Shown here: positions 26,678-37,624 of the stretch, one piece after another
How positions within the stretch are numbered: position 1 is the stretch's first letter
Layout of the letters: every line of letters begins with the position of its first letter
NCBI RefSeq assembly: GCF_001678665.1
Contig: NZ_LZRP01000008.1
Location: 1 to 64,000 of the forward strand
From: Erythrobacter sp. QSSC1-22B
Lineage (GTDB): Bacteria; Pseudomonadota; Alphaproteobacteria; Sphingomonadales; Sphingomonadaceae
DNA: 64,000 nucleotides
Direction of reading: 5' to 3'
Program-made: the position numbers and the translations under genes
Notes under the pieces: generated by a model
Databases searched by the model: none
The model's input: the letters and a program-made list of their open reading frames with translations, nothing else
What the model was told of the DNA's origin: nothing

Positions 26678-28000
26678 TCAGAATTCGGTGATTTCGACCT
26701 CGAGCTTGCGGAAGCCATGGACGAAATTCGCGCGCACCCGCTCGACATCCCCCGCGACATGCACCCGCATACGGCGCTTGTGCATCTCTTCGAGCAGGAT
26801 CCGCAGCTGCAGTTCCGCCAGCCGAGCGCCGACGCAGCGATGGATGCCGTAACCGAAGGCCAGGTGGCGGCGGGCGTTCTCGCGGGCGATATCGAGCTTG
26901 TCGGGGTTCTCGAACACCTGCTCGTCGCGATTGGCCGACAGGTACCACAGCACCACCTTGTCGCCCTTCTTGATCTGCTGGCCGAACTGCTCGGTGTCCT
27001 CGGTGCAGGTCCGGCGCATATGCGCGAGCGGGGTCTGGAAACGGATGCATTCCTGGACCGCATTCGGGATCAGGTCGGGGTTCTGCTCGAACAGCTTGCG
27101 CTGGTCGGGGAAGGTGTCGAAGCCGTGGATGATCCCGCTCATCGTGTTGCGGGTGGTATCGTTGCCGCCGACGATCAGCAGGATCAGATTGCCCATGAAT
27201 TCTTCCGGGCTCTGCTGGTTCATCGCCTCGGAATGAATCATCATCGAGATGAGGTCGGGTGCGGGATCCTGCTGCGCGCGCTCGGCCCACAGCATCTGAA
27301 AATAGGCGGCCATTTCGTGCAGGAAGCTGCGCCGCAGCTGATCCAGTTCGCGCACGCTGGCGAGCTCGGTGTCGCCGGCCCAGTCCGACCACAGCGTCAG
27401 CAACCGGCGATCTTTCCACGGGAAGCCGAACAGCAGCGCCAGCATCCCGGTGGTCAGTTCGATCGAGACCGTGTCGACCCAGTCGAACACTTCGCCGCGC
27501 GGCAGCGAATCGAGCAATTCGCCGGTTCGCTGGCGAATATCCGCCTCCATCCGTTTCATTTCGCCCGGGGTGAAGGCGGGGGCGACGGTGCGGCGCTGGC
27601 CGGTGTGCTTGGGCCGGTCCATCGCGATGAACATCGGCAGTTCGAGGCGTTCTTCCTCGGGAATGTCCTCGGCGCGTTCCAGAATGGTGATGCCGCCGTG
27701 TTCCCAGCTCGACGAGAACAGGTCGGGCAGCGCCTCGATATGCTGGATCGCCTTGTGCTGGACCACCGCCCAATAGGGTCCGAACGGGCTTTCGGGGATG
27801 TAATGCAGTGGCCCCGCCTCACGCATTTCGCGGAAGATCGGCTGCCAGCTATCCTCGGCGTAGATATCCGAACGGCTGACATCCCACTTGTGCGAATGGT
27901 GCATCCGCTGGTCGGGGTGGGCGTCGAAATGCTCCTTGAGCGACTCGTAGGCGCTTGGTTCTGTACGGAACTGGGGCTTTTCGGCGGCGATGGTGGCCAT
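26678..28000 (-). CDS. CYP153-like cytochrome P450
   Basis: A 440-residue P450. The I-helix oxygen-activation motif GGNDTTRN, the ExxR motif in VQECIRFQTPLAHMRR, and the haem loop FGYGIHRCVG with the proximal Cys at about 389 are visible. The sequence from PLAHMRRT to VVLWYLSANRDE resembles the CYP153 family, known for terminal hydroxylation of medium-chain alkanes and fatty acids in this lineage; the assignment to CYP153 is from recognition, not alignment. ATG 28000 has GGGAGAG five bases upstream and is preferred over ATG 28045. P450s of this class need ferredoxin and ferredoxin reductase: a reductase gene lies 3.5 kb upstream on the same strand, but no ferredoxin gene is seen. Confidence 0.9.
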   Translation of the reverse strand: MATIAAEKPQFRTEPSAYESLKEHFDAHPDQRMHHSHKWDVSRSDIYAEDSWQPIFREMREAGPLHYIPESPFGPYWAVVQHKAIQHIEALPDLFSSSWEHGGITILERAEDIPEEERLELPMFIAMDRPKHTGQRRTVAPAFTPGEMKRMEADIRQRTGELLDSLPRGEVFDWVDTVSIELTTGMLALLFGFPWKDRRLLTLWSDWAGDTELASVRELDQLRRSFLHEMAAYFQMLWAERAQQDPAPDLISMMIHSEAMNQQSPEEFMGNLILLIVGGNDTTRNTMSGIIHGFDTFPDQRKLFEQNPDLIPNAVQECIRFQTPLAHMRRTCTEDTEQFGQQIKKGDKVVLWYLSANRDEQVFENPDKLDIARENARRHLAFGYGIHRCVGARLAELQLRILLEEMHKRRMRVHVAGDVERVRANFVHGFRKLEVEITEF

Positions 28001-28113
28001 GGTACTCTCCCGCTTGGGGCGACTCGTTCCGGTCGCCTCCGTCATGCTCCACTATCCCGCGTAACTGACAAGTGTGTCAATAGTGCGTTGCAAATCGGGA
28101 CCGAACCGCTCCG

Positions 28114-29334
28114 TTATCGGCGCGTCGGGCGCCACCCGAGGCTGAAGCGACCTTTCGCCTTGGCCGTGGCTGGGCCGGATTTCATCACCCGCCGCCGGAA
28201 CAGGGAGGCGCCGCCGCGCACGAAGATCGTCACCCACGCCACTTGCCAGGCAAGGGCGACCAGATGCGGGAGCAGGTCCGGCGACTGGGCGGCGCGCCCG
28301 ACCATCGCGTAGGGCGACGACAGCGGGAAGACCGCCGCAAACAGTTCCACCGGCGAGCCGATATCGGTCATCGCAAAAGTGGCGAGGAAGAACACCGCGA
28401 GTTGCAGGATCGTGGCCGGCATCGACAGCGTCTGCACGTCGCGCACGGTGGCCGCCATCGACCCAACGGTGAGGAACACCGAGCCGATCAGCAGATAGGC
28501 CAGCGCGAAATAGAGCACGAACAGCGCGGCGAAGAGCGGCCAACCGACCGCCGGGGTCGGCAGCGTGGTACCGTCCAATGGAACCAGTGCCAGAGCGACC
28601 AGCGCCAGCCCGCCCCACACCGCGATCCCGACGAAGCTGATTGCCAGCATGGCGAACAGCTTGCCGACGAACACCGCGTCCATCGGGATTGCGGCCGCAA
28701 GGATTTCGATGATCTTGTTGGCCTTCTCCTCGACCAGATTGGAGAGGACCATGCCGGCCAGCAGCATGGTGAGCAGGAACAGCAGGGTGATCCCGGCGGT
28801 CGCGGTGCCGGTCTGCGCGCTGCGGGTGCTCGCCATGCTCGTCTGGGTCTGCTCGAGCGCAACCGTGGGATAGGTCGCATCGGGCCCCTGCGCGCGCGCC
28901 GCCAGCAACGCGACCCGGCCCTGCCAGCGCTCGATCTGTTCCTGAGTGCCGATCAGCCGCGGTTGCGCCAATGTGCCTGTCAGCACCGCACCGAAATTGC
29001 GCGTGCGATCCGCAAGCAGGGTGGCGGGTTCGGCTTCGCCGACGGTGACGCGCTCGATCGGGGGAATGGAGATCAGGGCATCGAGTTCGCGATGCGCGCG
29101 AGCGAGCGCTTCGGCTTGCGCAGCAGGCAGCATCACCGCGAGACGCGGCGGTTCGCCGCTTTCGGCGGCCTTGGCTCCGAGCATTCCGGCGGCAATGCTG
29201 ATCGCCCCGAAGAAGATCGGTCCGAGCAGGAACAGCAGGAAGGCCTTGCTGAACAGGATCGCCTGAAAGTCGCGGCGCGCCACCACCCAGGCGGCTTGCC
29301 ACAGCGACAACCGGCTCTTGTCGGCCATAGTCAT
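28114..29334 (-). CDS. ABC-2 type transporter permease, NatB-like
   Basis: A 406-residue membrane protein: one span at about 28-50, a large extracytoplasmic domain (about 55-200), then five spans. The family mark NLVEEKANKIIEILAAAIPMDAVFVGK is found after the first inner span, as in NatB/YhaP exporters with the conserved EEK...E. ATG 29334 overlaps the ATPase stop by four bases (ATGA), so the pair is co-translated. Na+ or drug export is typical for the family; the substrate cannot be read from sequence. Confidence 0.9.
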   Translation of the reverse strand: MTMADKSRLSLWQAAWVVARRDFQAILFSKAFLLFLLGPIFFGAISIAAGMLGAKAAESGEPPRLAVMLPAAQAEALARAHRELDALISIPPIERVTVGEAEPATLLADRTRNFGAVLTGTLAQPRLIGTQEQIERWQGRVALLAARAQGPDATYPTVALEQTQTSMASTRSAQTGTATAGITLLFLLTMLLAGMVLSNLVEEKANKIIEILAAAIPMDAVFVGKLFAMLAISFVGIAVWGGLALVALALVPLDGTTLPTPAVGWPLFAALFVLYFALAYLLIGSVFLTVGSMAATVRDVQTLSMPATILQLAVFFLATFAMTDIGSPVELFAAVFPLSSPYAMVGRAAQSPDLLPHLVALAWQVAWVTIFVRGGASLFRRRVMKSGPATAKAKGRFSLGWRPTRR

Positions 29335-30365
29335 GCGCTGGCTCCGGCGGCATTGTCGGCCTCGAGCGCGCGCGCCGCAGCTGCTCCGGCAATCTCGACG
29401 AAGGCATCGTGCAGCCCGGCGCGCTCGATCGACAGCGACAGCACGCCGGCATCGCCCTCGATCAATTGCTTGAGCAGCGTTTCGATTCCGCTGTCGGGCA
29501 CCGGGAAGAACCAGAAATGGCCGCCATTCGCCTTGACGTCGTGCTGCGCATCCTCCGGCAGGGCCGCGCGCCAGCGCCCGTCGCGATTGCGCGTCTCGAG
29601 CCGGACCTGCGCGGGGATGCTGTCGCGCGCGGCATCCACCGATCCGGCATAGGGCACGCGGCCCCCGGCGATGATCGCGACATCGTCGCACAGGCGTTCG
29701 GCGTGGTGGATCACGTGAGTGGAGAAGATCACCGTCGTACCCTGCCCCGCGAGATCGCGGATCATGACCTCCAGCTTGCCTTGGTTGATCGCGTCGAGAC
29801 CCGAGAAGGGCTCGTCGAGCACCACCAGCCGCGGCCGGTGCACCAGCGTGCCGAGCAGCTGGACGGTCTGCGCCATGCCCTTGGACAATTGGCGGATCTG
29901 CCGATCGATCGCATGACCCAGGCCATGGGCTTCGAGCAGCGCTCGTCCGCGCTTGCGGCCTTCTTCGAGCGTCAGCCCGCGTAGTGCGCCCATGAAGGCA
30001 ATTGCCTCGTCGCATTTCATGGTGGGGTAGAGCCCGCGCTCCTCGGGAAGATAGCCGATCAGCCGGGCGATATCGTGCGGGCGGTCGTGCCCGAACACCC
30101 GGCGCACACCCTCGTCGGGATCGATGATACCGAGCAGCATGCGCAAGGTCGTCGTCTTCCCGGCGCCATTGGGCCCCAGAATGCCGTAGATCGCGCCTTC
30201 GGGGACGGAAATGTCCACCCCGTCCACCGCAAGCGTTCCATCGAACCGCTTGACCAGCCCTTTCGCTTCGATCGCCAGCGGGCGCTCCGGCGCCTGCTGT
30301 TGCGCCTGCTGTTGCGCAATGGCGGAAGTTTCGCCTCGCGGGGGGGCCTCGGTCTGGTTAAGCAT
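29331..30365 (-). CDS. ABC transporter ATP-binding protein, NatA-like
   Basis: A 344-residue ATPase with Walker [11 protein letters not shown] (about residue 69), signature LSKGMAQ (about 163; compare LSGGQ), Walker B LVVLDEP (about 185) and the switch His in STHVIHH. The last about 110 residues form the extra domain seen in NatA-type exporters. An N-terminal low-complexity QQQAQQQA segment comes from a 12-bp tandem repeat (30292-30315). It forms a two-gene exporter with the permease. Its start is only 45 bp from the oppositely oriented queG start. Confidence 0.9.
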   Translation of the reverse strand: MLNQTEAPPRGETSAIAQQQAQQQAPERPLAIEAKGLVKRFDGTLAVDGVDISVPEGAIYGILGPNGAGKTTTLRMLLGIIDPDEGVRRVFGHDRPHDIARLIGYLPEERGLYPTMKCDEAIAFMGALRGLTLEEGRKRGRALLEAHGLGHAIDRQIRQLSKGMAQTVQLLGTLVHRPRLVVLDEPFSGLDAINQGKLEVMIRDLAGQGTTVIFSTHVIHHAERLCDDVAIIAGGRVPYAGSVDAARDSIPAQVRLETRNRDGRWRAALPEDAQHDVKANGGHFWFFPVPDSGIETLLKQLIEGDAGVLSLSIERAGLHDAFVEIAGAAAARALEADNAAGASA

Positions 30366-30410
30366 GGCAATGGGTTACCCGCCACCCATCAACAGGAGCA
30401 ACAGCTAGTT

Positions 30411-31472
30411 TTGATCGCGCCGCAGCCCATCGCCGCTCTGCAGGAAGATCTGCGAGTCGAGGCGCGGCGACTTGGCTTCGTCGCCTGCGGTTTCACGGCG
30501 GCGGCGGGCGAGCCGCTTCGCGCCGAACGGCTCGAGGAATGGCTCGCCGAAGGGCGCCATGGGTCGATGGAATGGATGGAGACGAGAAAAGCGCAGCGCG
30601 TCTCGCCGCAGGGCCTGTGGCCCGAGGCGCGCAGCGTGATCGCGCTGGGTATGAGCTACGCGCCGCCCAACGATCCGCTGGCACTGGCCGACGCGCCCGA
30701 CAAGGCGCGGATCTCGGTCTATGCGCAGGGGCGCGACTATCACGATGTGGTCAAGAAGGCGCTCAAGGCGCTGGCGCGCTGGTTGATCGCGCGCGAACCG
30801 GACAGCGCGCTCAAGGTCTTCGTCGATACCGCACCGGTGATGGAAAAGCCGCTCGGACAGGCGGCGGGGATCGGCTGGCAGGGCAAGCACACCAATCTGG
30901 TCAGCCGCGAGCATGGCAGCTGGCTGTTCCTGGGCGCGATCTATTCGACGCTGCCCTTCGCGCCCGATGCTCCGCTGGGCGACAGCTGCGGTTCGTGCCG
31001 CGCCTGCCAGGACGCCTGCCCGACCGACGCATTCCCCGAACCCTATCGGCTCGATGCGCGGCGGTGCATTTCCTATCTCACCATCGAGCACAAGGGACCG
31101 ATCCCGGAGGAATTCCGGGCCGCACTGGGCAACCGGATCTACGGCTGCGACGATTGTCTCGCCGTGTGCCCGTGGAACAAGTTTGCGCAAACCGCGCACG
31201 CCCATGCCAGGCTCCTGCCGCGCGAGGAACTGGTCGCGCCGGATCTGGCGAAGCTGCTCGAGCTCGACGATCCGTCCTTCCGCCAGCTGTTCTCGGGAAG
31301 CCCGATCAAGCGCGTCGGGCGCGACCGTTTCGTGCGCAATTGCCTCTATGCGGCGGGCAACAGCGGGCGGCGCGAGTTGCTGGCGCAGGTCGAGGGTTTG
31401 CGCGCCGATCCCGATCCGGTGGTTGCCGAGGCCGCCGACTGGGCTGCCGCGCGGCTCAGAGCAGCTCTTTGA
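30411..31472 (+). CDS. queG: Epoxyqueuosine reductase
   Basis: Performs the last step of queuosine synthesis in tRNA, reducing epoxyqueuosine with cobalamin and two [4Fe-4S] clusters. The 353-residue protein has DUF1730 (about 50-135, with the catalytic Asp in [14 protein letters not shown]), [11 protein letters not shown], and the cluster motifs [16 protein letters not shown] and [14 protein letters not shown]; a HEAT-like tail follows. TTG 30411 is the only suitable start, with AGGAG about 12 bases upstream. The 3' end overlaps the convergent reductase gene by 17 bp. Confidence 0.94.
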   Translation: MIAPQPIAALQEDLRVEARRLGFVACGFTAAAGEPLRAERLEEWLAEGRHGSMEWMETRKAQRVSPQGLWPEARSVIALGMSYAPPNDPLALADAPDKARISVYAQGRDYHDVVKKALKALARWLIAREPDSALKVFVDTAPVMEKPLGQAAGIGWQGKHTNLVSREHGSWLFLGAIYSTLPFAPDAPLGDSCGSCRACQDACPTDAFPEPYRLDARRCISYLTIEHKGPIPEEFRAALGNRIYGCDDCLAVCPWNKFAQTAHAHARLLPREELVAPDLAKLLELDDPSFRQLFSGSPIKRVGRDRFVRNCLYAAGNSGRRELLAQVEGLRADPDPVVAEAADWAAARLRAAL

Positions 31473-32682
31473 GCGCAACCTCGGTGTCGGCGAGCAGCGC
31501 GGGATCGACCACCGCGCGCGCTTCGATCAGCTTGCGGCCCTGCACGTAGTCGCGCGTGGTGTTGACGCAATCGAGCGCGACGACCCGGCCTTCGCGCAGG
31601 TAGATCACCGAAAACTTGCGCTCTGCGGGATCGCCGCGGACCACCACCGCATCGTGATCGATCGACAGCCCCACGGTCTGCAACCGCAAATCGTACTGGT
31701 TCGACCAGAACCACGGCACTGCATTGTAGGGCTGTTTGTCGCCCATGATCGCCCTGGCCGCGGTGTTGGCCATGTCGTTGGCGTTCTGGACCGATTCAAG
31801 CCGGATGACGGCGCTCTCGGCATAGGGATTGGCATGGGCGGCGCAGTCGCCGATGGCATAGACATCGTCGAGCGAGGTGCGGCAGTATTCGTCGACATCG
31901 ACACCATTGGTCCCCGACGCCCCGGCCGCGATCAGCGGGCCGACCGCGGCGACGATGCCGATGCCGACCACCACGATCTCGCACGCGAAGCTCTCGCCAT
32001 TGTCGGCCAGCACCGCGGTTACGCGGCCGTCCTCGCCCTCGATTCGCTCAACCCCGGTCGACAGCCGCAGGTCGACACCCTGGCGGCGATGTTCGTCCTG
32101 ATAGAAGGCGCTGAGCGCTTCGCCCGCGACGCGGCCAAGCACCCGGTCCTGATTTTCCAGCAGAGCGACCGAACAGCCGAGCTTGCGCAGCACCGCAGCC
32201 ACTTCGAGCCCGATATAGCCGCCACCGACGACTACAGCGCGCCGCGCGCCGTTCTCGATCTGCGCGCGCAGCGTGTCGACATCGGTGCGGCTGCGGATAG
32301 CATGGATGCCGGCAAGATCGGCGCCCGGGCACGACAGCCGCCTTGGATCGCCCCCGCCTGCCCAGATGAGCTTGCGGTAGCCGATCCGGCGTCCGTCGCC
32401 CAACGCGACTTCATGGCCGACTGGGTCGATCTCGGAAACATTGGCGCCCAGTTCGAGTTCGATGTTGCGCTCGGCCCAGAACTCCGGCTTGCGGATCATG
32501 ATCCGCTCGAGCGGTTTTTCGCCGGCGAGATATTCCTTCGACAGCGGCGGGCGCTCGTAGGGCGGTGTCCGGTCGCGGCTGATCATCAGGATCGACTGGT
32601 CGTGACCGTGCTGGCGCAAGGCGATGGCCGCCTGAGCAGCGCCATGGCCCGAGCCCACGATGACAATATCGGCACTATCCAT
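31456..32682 (-). CDS. Ferredoxin/rubredoxin reductase-type FAD oxidoreductase
   Basis: A 408-residue pyridine nucleotide-disulfide family flavoprotein. FAD-binding [15 protein letters not shown] is at the N-terminus with [15 protein letters not shown], the NAD(P)H-binding [18 protein letters not shown] is near residue 150, and [12 protein letters not shown] near 275 closes the FAD site. These features define the ferredoxin reductases that serve P450 and dioxygenase systems (rhodocoxin and terpredoxin reductase type). It is a candidate electron donor branch for the CYP153-like enzyme, but no ferredoxin is encoded nearby. It lies 44 bp downstream of gdh on the same strand. Confidence 0.9.
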   Translation of the reverse strand: MDSADIVIVGSGHGAAQAAIALRQHGHDQSILMISRDRTPPYERPPLSKEYLAGEKPLERIMIRKPEFWAERNIELELGANVSEIDPVGHEVALGDGRRIGYRKLIWAGGGDPRRLSCPGADLAGIHAIRSRTDVDTLRAQIENGARRAVVVGGGYIGLEVAAVLRKLGCSVALLENQDRVLGRVAGEALSAFYQDEHRRQGVDLRLSTGVERIEGEDGRVTAVLADNGESFACEIVVVGIGIVAAVGPLIAAGASGTNGVDVDEYCRTSLDDVYAIGDCAAHANPYAESAVIRLESVQNANDMANTAARAIMGDKQPYNAVPWFWSNQYDLRLQTVGLSIDHDAVVVRGDPAERKFSVIYLREGRVVALDCVNTTRDYVQGRKLIEARAVVDPALLADTEVALKELL

Positions 32683-32726
32683 CGCTTGCGGACTTCGCGG
32701 TTATGGCTGCGCCGGTCAAGCCGCGG

Positions 32727-35700
32727 CTATCGACACAGCAGATTGCGCGCCATGCTGGCGACCTGCGCGAGCACGGCGGGCGCGACCGGTGTCTGCGCCT
32801 GAGCCCGCCCGATCATCGTGCGGAACTGACGCACCGCGACCGCATTCTCCGCAGCCCATTTCTCGACCATGGCGGGCATGTCATCCTTGGCGCCCTTGCG
32901 GCGCGACAGGCGGCGCAGGAAGTCGAGCCGCATCTGCTGGAAGTCGCGCGCGAGACCGGCGACCAAGAGGCGTTCCCAGACATCGGCAGGGTTCATCATC
33001 GCCGAGGTCGCCTGCGCCCAGTCTAGCCCGAGCGAGCCGCCCAAACCGGTGAAGGCCTTGGTCAGGTCCCACGGATCGATCTCGTGTTCGCGGGCAAGCT
33101 TGGCCAGACCTACCGCGCCATCCAGCTCGAACAGATGCGCGACCCGTGCGGCGAGTTCCTCGGGTGCACCGGCATCGGACAGCTCGGCGGTCAGCCGGAC
33201 CGATTGCTGTCTGCTCTCCTCTGCCAGCAGGCTGGCGGTCGCCCCGGACAGCTTGCGCACGCCCGGTCCGAAGGCATCGAGGCTTTCGGCGGGATCGGCG
33301 ATGCCGACGCCAGCGGTCAAAAGGTCCGCCATCTGCATCCGCATACCCTTGGCGGTGCGGTCGAACAGCAGCAGGCGTGCGCGTTCGGGCATGTCCGCGA
33401 CATCGATGGCGGCCCACAGCGAATCGAGTTCGAACAATCGCTCGGCGACCACGAACGCGCCCGCGACCTGGTCCAGCGTCACGCCCTCTTCCTCGGCGAG
33501 TTCGAAGGGGTGGACCAGACCGATCCGGTTGACGATGCGATTGGCGAGCTTGGTCGCGATCAGTTCGCGGCGCAGGCGATGGGTCAGAATCTGCGGCTTG
33601 TAGCGCTCGCGCATCGGCGTCGGGAAAGCCTCGAGCAGCATGGGTTCGAGCGCAGCATTTTCCGACAATGGCCCGGTCTCGATCGCGTCCTGCAGCGCGA
33701 GCTTGGTCGAGGACAGCAGCACCGCGAGCTCGGGGCGGGTCAGCCCCAGCCCTTCGCTGGCACGGCGACCAAGAACTTCATGATCGGCCAGTCCTTCGGT
33801 CTTGCGGTCGAGCTTGCCGCTTTCTTCGAGTGTCTCGATCAGCCGCAATTGCGCTTCTGCGGAACGGGCGCCGCCGATCTCGGCTACCGAGAGCGCGAGT
33901 GCCTGCAGGCGGTTGTCCTCGAGCACCAGCTTGGCGACTTCCTCGGTCATGTCCTCGAGCAGCGCATTGCGCTTGGGTTCGGAAATACGCCCGGCGCGGC
34001 GCGCTGCGGCCAGCGCAATCTTGATGTTGACCTCATTGTCCGAACAATCGACCCCGGCCGAATTGTCGATGAAGTCGGTGTTGATCCGGCCGCCCTGGAG
34101 CGAGAATTCGATCCGTGCGGCCTGGGTGACGCCCAGGTTTGCGCCTTCGCCGATCACGCGGGCGCGGACCTCGCGGGCATCGACCCGGACGGGATCGTTG
34201 GCGGGATCGCCGACCTGGACATTGTTCTCGCTGGCTGACTTGAGATAGGTGCCGATGCCGCCGAACCAGATGAGGTCGACCGGTGCCTTGAGGATCGCCG
34301 AGATCAGGGCCTCTGGCTCGATCTCCTTCTGATCGATGCCGATCGCCTTTTGCGCCGCCTTGGAGAGTTTGAGGCTCTTGGCATCGCGCGGGAACACGCC
34401 GCCGCCGCGCGAGATGATATCCTTGTCGTAATCTTCCCAGCTCGATCGCGCCAGATCGAACAGGCGCTTGCGTTCGTTCCAGCTGGCTGCCTGATCGGGA
34501 TCGGGATCGATGAAGATATGCCGGTGGTCGAAGGCGGCGACCAGCTTGATGGTTTTCGACAGCAGCATGCCGTTGCCGAACACGTCGCCCGACATGTCGC
34601 CGCAACCGACCACCTCGATCGGATCGGTCTGGACGTCGATGTCCATCTCGCGGAAATGGCGCTGGACCGAGACCCAGGCGCCGCGCGCGGTGATGCCCAT
34701 CGCCTTGTGATCGTAACCGTTGGAGCCGCCGCTGGCGAAGGCATCGTCGAGCCAGAATCCGCGGCTTTCGGCGATCGCGTTGGCGACGTCGGAGAAGCGT
34801 GCGGTGCCCTTGTCGGCGGCGACCACGAAATAGGGATCTTCCCCGTCGAGGATGACCACGTCCTCGGGATGGACGACTTCGTCATCGACGATGTTATCGG
34901 TAATCGACAGCAGCGTGCGGATGAGCACTTCGTAGCTGGCCTGTCCCTCGGCTGCCCAGCCGTCGCGGTCGCTGATGGGATCGGGCAGTTGCTTGGGATA
35001 GAAACCGCCCTTGGCGCCGGTCGGTACGATCACCGCGTTCTTGACCCGCTGCGCCTTCATGAGGCCGAGAACTTCGGTACGGAAGTCGTCGCGCCGGTCG
35101 GACCAGCGCAAACCGCCCCGGGCGATCGCTCCAGCGCGCAGGTGGATGCCCTCGAGACGACGCGAATAAACGAAGATCTCGCGCCATGGAATGGGTCGCG
35201 GCAAATTGGGGACCAGCGCCGATTCGATCTTGAAGGCGAGCGCTTCACTGCCCGCCGGGGCGAAGGCGTTGGTCCGCAGGATCGCATCGATCAGCGAGTG
35301 GTAAAGCCGCAGCAGGCGATCGTCGTTGATCGCCTTGACCTTGGCGAGCCCGCGCTTGATCGCCTCGCGGGCGTCTTCGATCGCCTGCTCGCGGCCCTTG
35401 CCGAAAGCGGGGTCGTGGCGCGCGGTGAACAACGCGACCAGCGCGCGGGTGACATCGGGTGCGCCGCGCAGCGCATCGACCACGGTGTAGATGGTGAAAC
35501 CCATCCCTGCCTGGCGCAGATAGCGGTAGAAGGCGCGCAGCAGATCCGCCTCGCGCGCAGTCAGCGAGGCTTCAGGGACCAGCCGGTTGAAGGGATCGCT
35601 CTCGGCTTCTCCGTTGAGCACGGCCGCCACTGCCTTCTCGATCTCCTCGGCGCGCTCGACCAGTTCCTCGGCTTCGACTGCGGAGGAAAGCGTCAGCGCG

Positions 35701-37430
35701 AAATCGTGGATCGTGCCGAGCTTGCCCCCATCGAGCACGGTCGGCATTTCGGTGTCGACGTGGAAACCGAAATTTTCCAGCGCAGGCACGGCGTCGGACA
35801 GCGGCATGCTGCCCTCGGCCTGATAGAGCTTGAGGCGCAGACACTGCGCATCGCTTTGCTGGCACAGATAGATCCGCGCATCGCGCTGCCATTGCTCGCC
35901 GCTTTCGGCATGAACGCCGAGCGCGCGCAGGCGGGTGATGTCGGTCGCGGCTTCGGCGGGGCCGAATTGAGCGCGGAATGCGGTCGGGAAGGCTTCGGCC
36001 CAGCGCGAGGCGATGGCCGCGGCGCGGTTCGCATCGCCCATTGTCGCCAGCTCGCTCTCGACCGCTTCGCCCCAGCCGCGCAGCATCGTCTGCAGCCGCT
36101 CGTCGAGAGCCTTCTCGTCGGGGGTCTCGCTGCCGTCGCGGATGTCGAGCACGAAGCGCAGCATGGCAAGATTGCCGCCTTCGACCTCGAGGCTCCAGTC
36201 GAGCAGTTTCGCTCCCGCGCCGTCTTCGAGGAGCGCCTGAATCTGTAGCCGGACCTGCGTCGCCAGCATGTCGCGCGGCAACCAGACGAAGGCGAACAGG
36301 TGCCGCGCCAGCGGCGCCTCGACCATCGCCAGCCGGGGGCGCGGGCGATCGACCAGCGCCATCATCGTGGTGGCGATGCGTTCGACATCGTGATCGGAAA
36401 ACCCGATCAGCAGATCGTGCGGCAGCGTCGTCAGGGCATGGACGAGCGCCTTGCCGGCGTGGCCGCCGACATCGAAGTCGAGCCGCTCCATGATCGCTTC
36501 GACCTGGGCCCGCAACCGCGGGACGGTCCGCGGCGGCGCAGCCAGCGCGGCGCTGGTCCAGACCCCGGCGTGGATCGACAGCGCGATGGTCTTCCCGTTC
36601 TTGCGACGCGGTACGATGAACAGGTCGAGCGGGACCCGGCGATGGACGCGGGCCAGCCGGTTGGCCTTGATGATCAGCAGCGCCCGGGCCCGCTCGGGAT
36701 CATCGAACCAGGCGAAGGCGCGGTCGTAGGAGGTGTCGGCGAGCAGGTCCTGCGCGCTCTTGCGACAGATGCCGAGCGCGGTGCCGACGGTCCCGTCGCG
36801 GTGACGCTCGAGATGGCCGAGCTGGGTCAGCATGCCGTTGTTGAGCCATTCGAGCAGCGCGGTGGCTTCCTCGTCCTCGAGCCGCCCGGCGTCGGCGAGC
36901 ATGGCGTCCTGCAATTGCGCCCAGTCGTTTACCGCGGCCCGGACATCGCCCAGCGTTTCGCGCAAGGTGGCCATCAGTTCCCGGCGCTGGCGGGCGTCGA
37001 CGCGCGACGTCTCGATGTAGATCATCGATTCGTAGACCGCATCCTCGGGGTCGCTATCCAGAATCGTGGTCAGTTCGCCGTCGGTGTTGCGCTCGACCGG
37101 AACCACCGGATGCACGAGCCGATCGATCGCCAACCCGGTCGCAGCGATAGCGTTCGCGGTCGAATCGACCAGAAACGGCATGTCGTCATTGACCAGCGCG
37201 ATGCGCATGAAGCGCCGTTCTTCGGCGGCCGATTCCAGCACGATCGCGGCGCGCCCTGTCTGGCGCTGGAAGCCGGCCTCGGCGACGAAGCGGGCGGCTT
37301 CGACCAGCCGGTCGCGGGCCATGTCGCCGTCGCCGGGGAGGAGCGATTCCTCCATTCGTGCGGCAAGCGATTCTACCAATCCGGCGGGAATGGCGGGCTT
37401 CTGCCCTGCGGCAGGTTTAGTCGAACCCAT
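32727..37430 (-). CDS. Large NAD-specific glutamate dehydrogenase
   Basis: A 1567-residue enzyme of the large (about 180 kDa) NAD-GDH class that deaminates glutamate to 2-oxoglutarate. The central catalytic domain (about residues 720-1230) shows HLRAGAIARGGLRWSDR, QRVKNAVIVPTGAKGGFYPK with the catalytic-site Lys, the GCGDMSGDVFGNGML nucleotide-binding loop, and DFIDNSAGVDCSD. The long N-terminal region contains ACT-like regulatory segments and the C-terminal about 300 residues are helical, as in this class. ATG 37430 with AGAGG five bases upstream beats the longer frame from 37457. It allows use of glutamate as carbon and nitrogen source, matching the peptide-uptake genes elsewhere in the window. 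Confidence 0.96.
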   Translation of the reverse strand: MGSTKPAAGQKPAIPAGLVESLAARMEESLLPGDGDMARDRLVEAARFVAEAGFQRQTGRAAIVLESAAEERRFMRIALVNDDMPFLVDSTANAIAATGLAIDRLVHPVVPVERNTDGELTTILDSDPEDAVYESMIYIETSRVDARQRRELMATLRETLGDVRAAVNDWAQLQDAMLADAGRLEDEEATALLEWLNNGMLTQLGHLERHRDGTVGTALGICRKSAQDLLADTSYDRAFAWFDDPERARALLIIKANRLARVHRRVPLDLFIVPRRKNGKTIALSIHAGVWTSAALAAPPRTVPRLRAQVEAIMERLDFDVGGHAGKALVHALTTLPHDLLIGFSDHDVERIATTMMALVDRPRPRLAMVEAPLARHLFAFVWLPRDMLATQVRLQIQALLEDGAGAKLLDWSLEVEGGNLAMLRFVLDIRDGSETPDEKALDERLQTMLRGWGEAVESELATMGDANRAAAIASRWAEAFPTAFRAQFGPAEAATDITRLRALGVHAESGEQWQRDARIYLCQQSDAQCLRLKLYQAEGSMPLSDAVPALENFGFHVDTEMPTVLDGGKLGTIHDFALTLSSAVEAEELVERAEEIEKAVAAVLNGEAESDPFNRLVPEASLTAREADLLRAFYRYLRQAGMGFTIYTVVDALRGAPDVTRALVALFTARHDPAFGKGREQAIEDAREAIKRGLAKVKAINDDRLLRLYHSLIDAILRTNAFAPAGSEALAFKIESALVPNLPRPIPWREIFVYSRRLEGIHLRAGAIARGGLRWSDRRDDFRTEVLGLMKAQRVKNAVIVPTGAKGGFYPKQLPDPISDRDGWAAEGQASYEVLIRTLLSITDNIVDDEVVHPEDVVILDGEDPYFVVAADKGTARFSDVANAIAESRGFWLDDAFASGGSNGYDHKAMGITARGAWVSVQRHFREMDIDVQTDPIEVVGCGDMSGDVFGNGMLLSKTIKLVAAFDHRHIFIDPDPDQAASWNERKRLFDLARSSWEDYDKDIISRGGGVFPRDAKSLKLSKAAQKAIGIDQKEIEPEALISAILKAPVDLIWFGGIGTYLKSASENNVQVGDPANDPVRVDAREVRARVIGEGANLGVTQAARIEFSLQGGRINTDFIDNSAGVDCSDNEVNIKIALAAARRAGRISEPKRNALLEDMTEEVAKLVLEDNRLQALALSVAEIGGARSAEAQLRLIETLEESGKLDRKTEGLADHEVLGRRASEGLGLTRPELAVLLSSTKLALQDAIETGPLSENAALEPMLLEAFPTPMRERYKPQILTHRLRRELIATKLANRIVNRIGLVHPFELAEEEGVTLDQVAGAFVVAERLFELDSLWAAIDVADMPERARLLLFDRTAKGMRMQMADLLTAGVGIADPAESLDAFGPGVRKLSGATASLLAEESRQQSVRLTAELSDAGAPEELAARVAHLFELDGAVGLAKLAREHEIDPWDLTKAFTGLGGSLGLDWAQATSAMMNPADVWERLLVAGLARDFQQMRLDFLRRLSRRKGAKDDMPAMVEKWAAENAVAVRQFRTMIGRAQAQTPVAPAVLAQVASMARNLLCR

Positions 37431-37624
37431 GTATCCTCTCAGCGGGCCCTCTCTCATCGGCCCGGAATGGCTGCAGCGCGGTGTTCGCCGCGCCTGACGT
37501 GTCCGCCCCTAGTCCTCTCCTCGCGCCGCGGCAAGCAAGCCTCGCAGGCTCCAGAAGGGGCAACCGCGCGAAGGGGTTGCGGCGTTCGAAGAACGCGACG
37601 GAATGCGGTGAGTTGCGATCCCGC

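Noticed and set aside
30075-30410. Upstream extension of the queG frame through the ABC ATPase start
   Set aside because: The sequence is antisense to the ATPase coding region; conserved QueG begins after TTG 30411.
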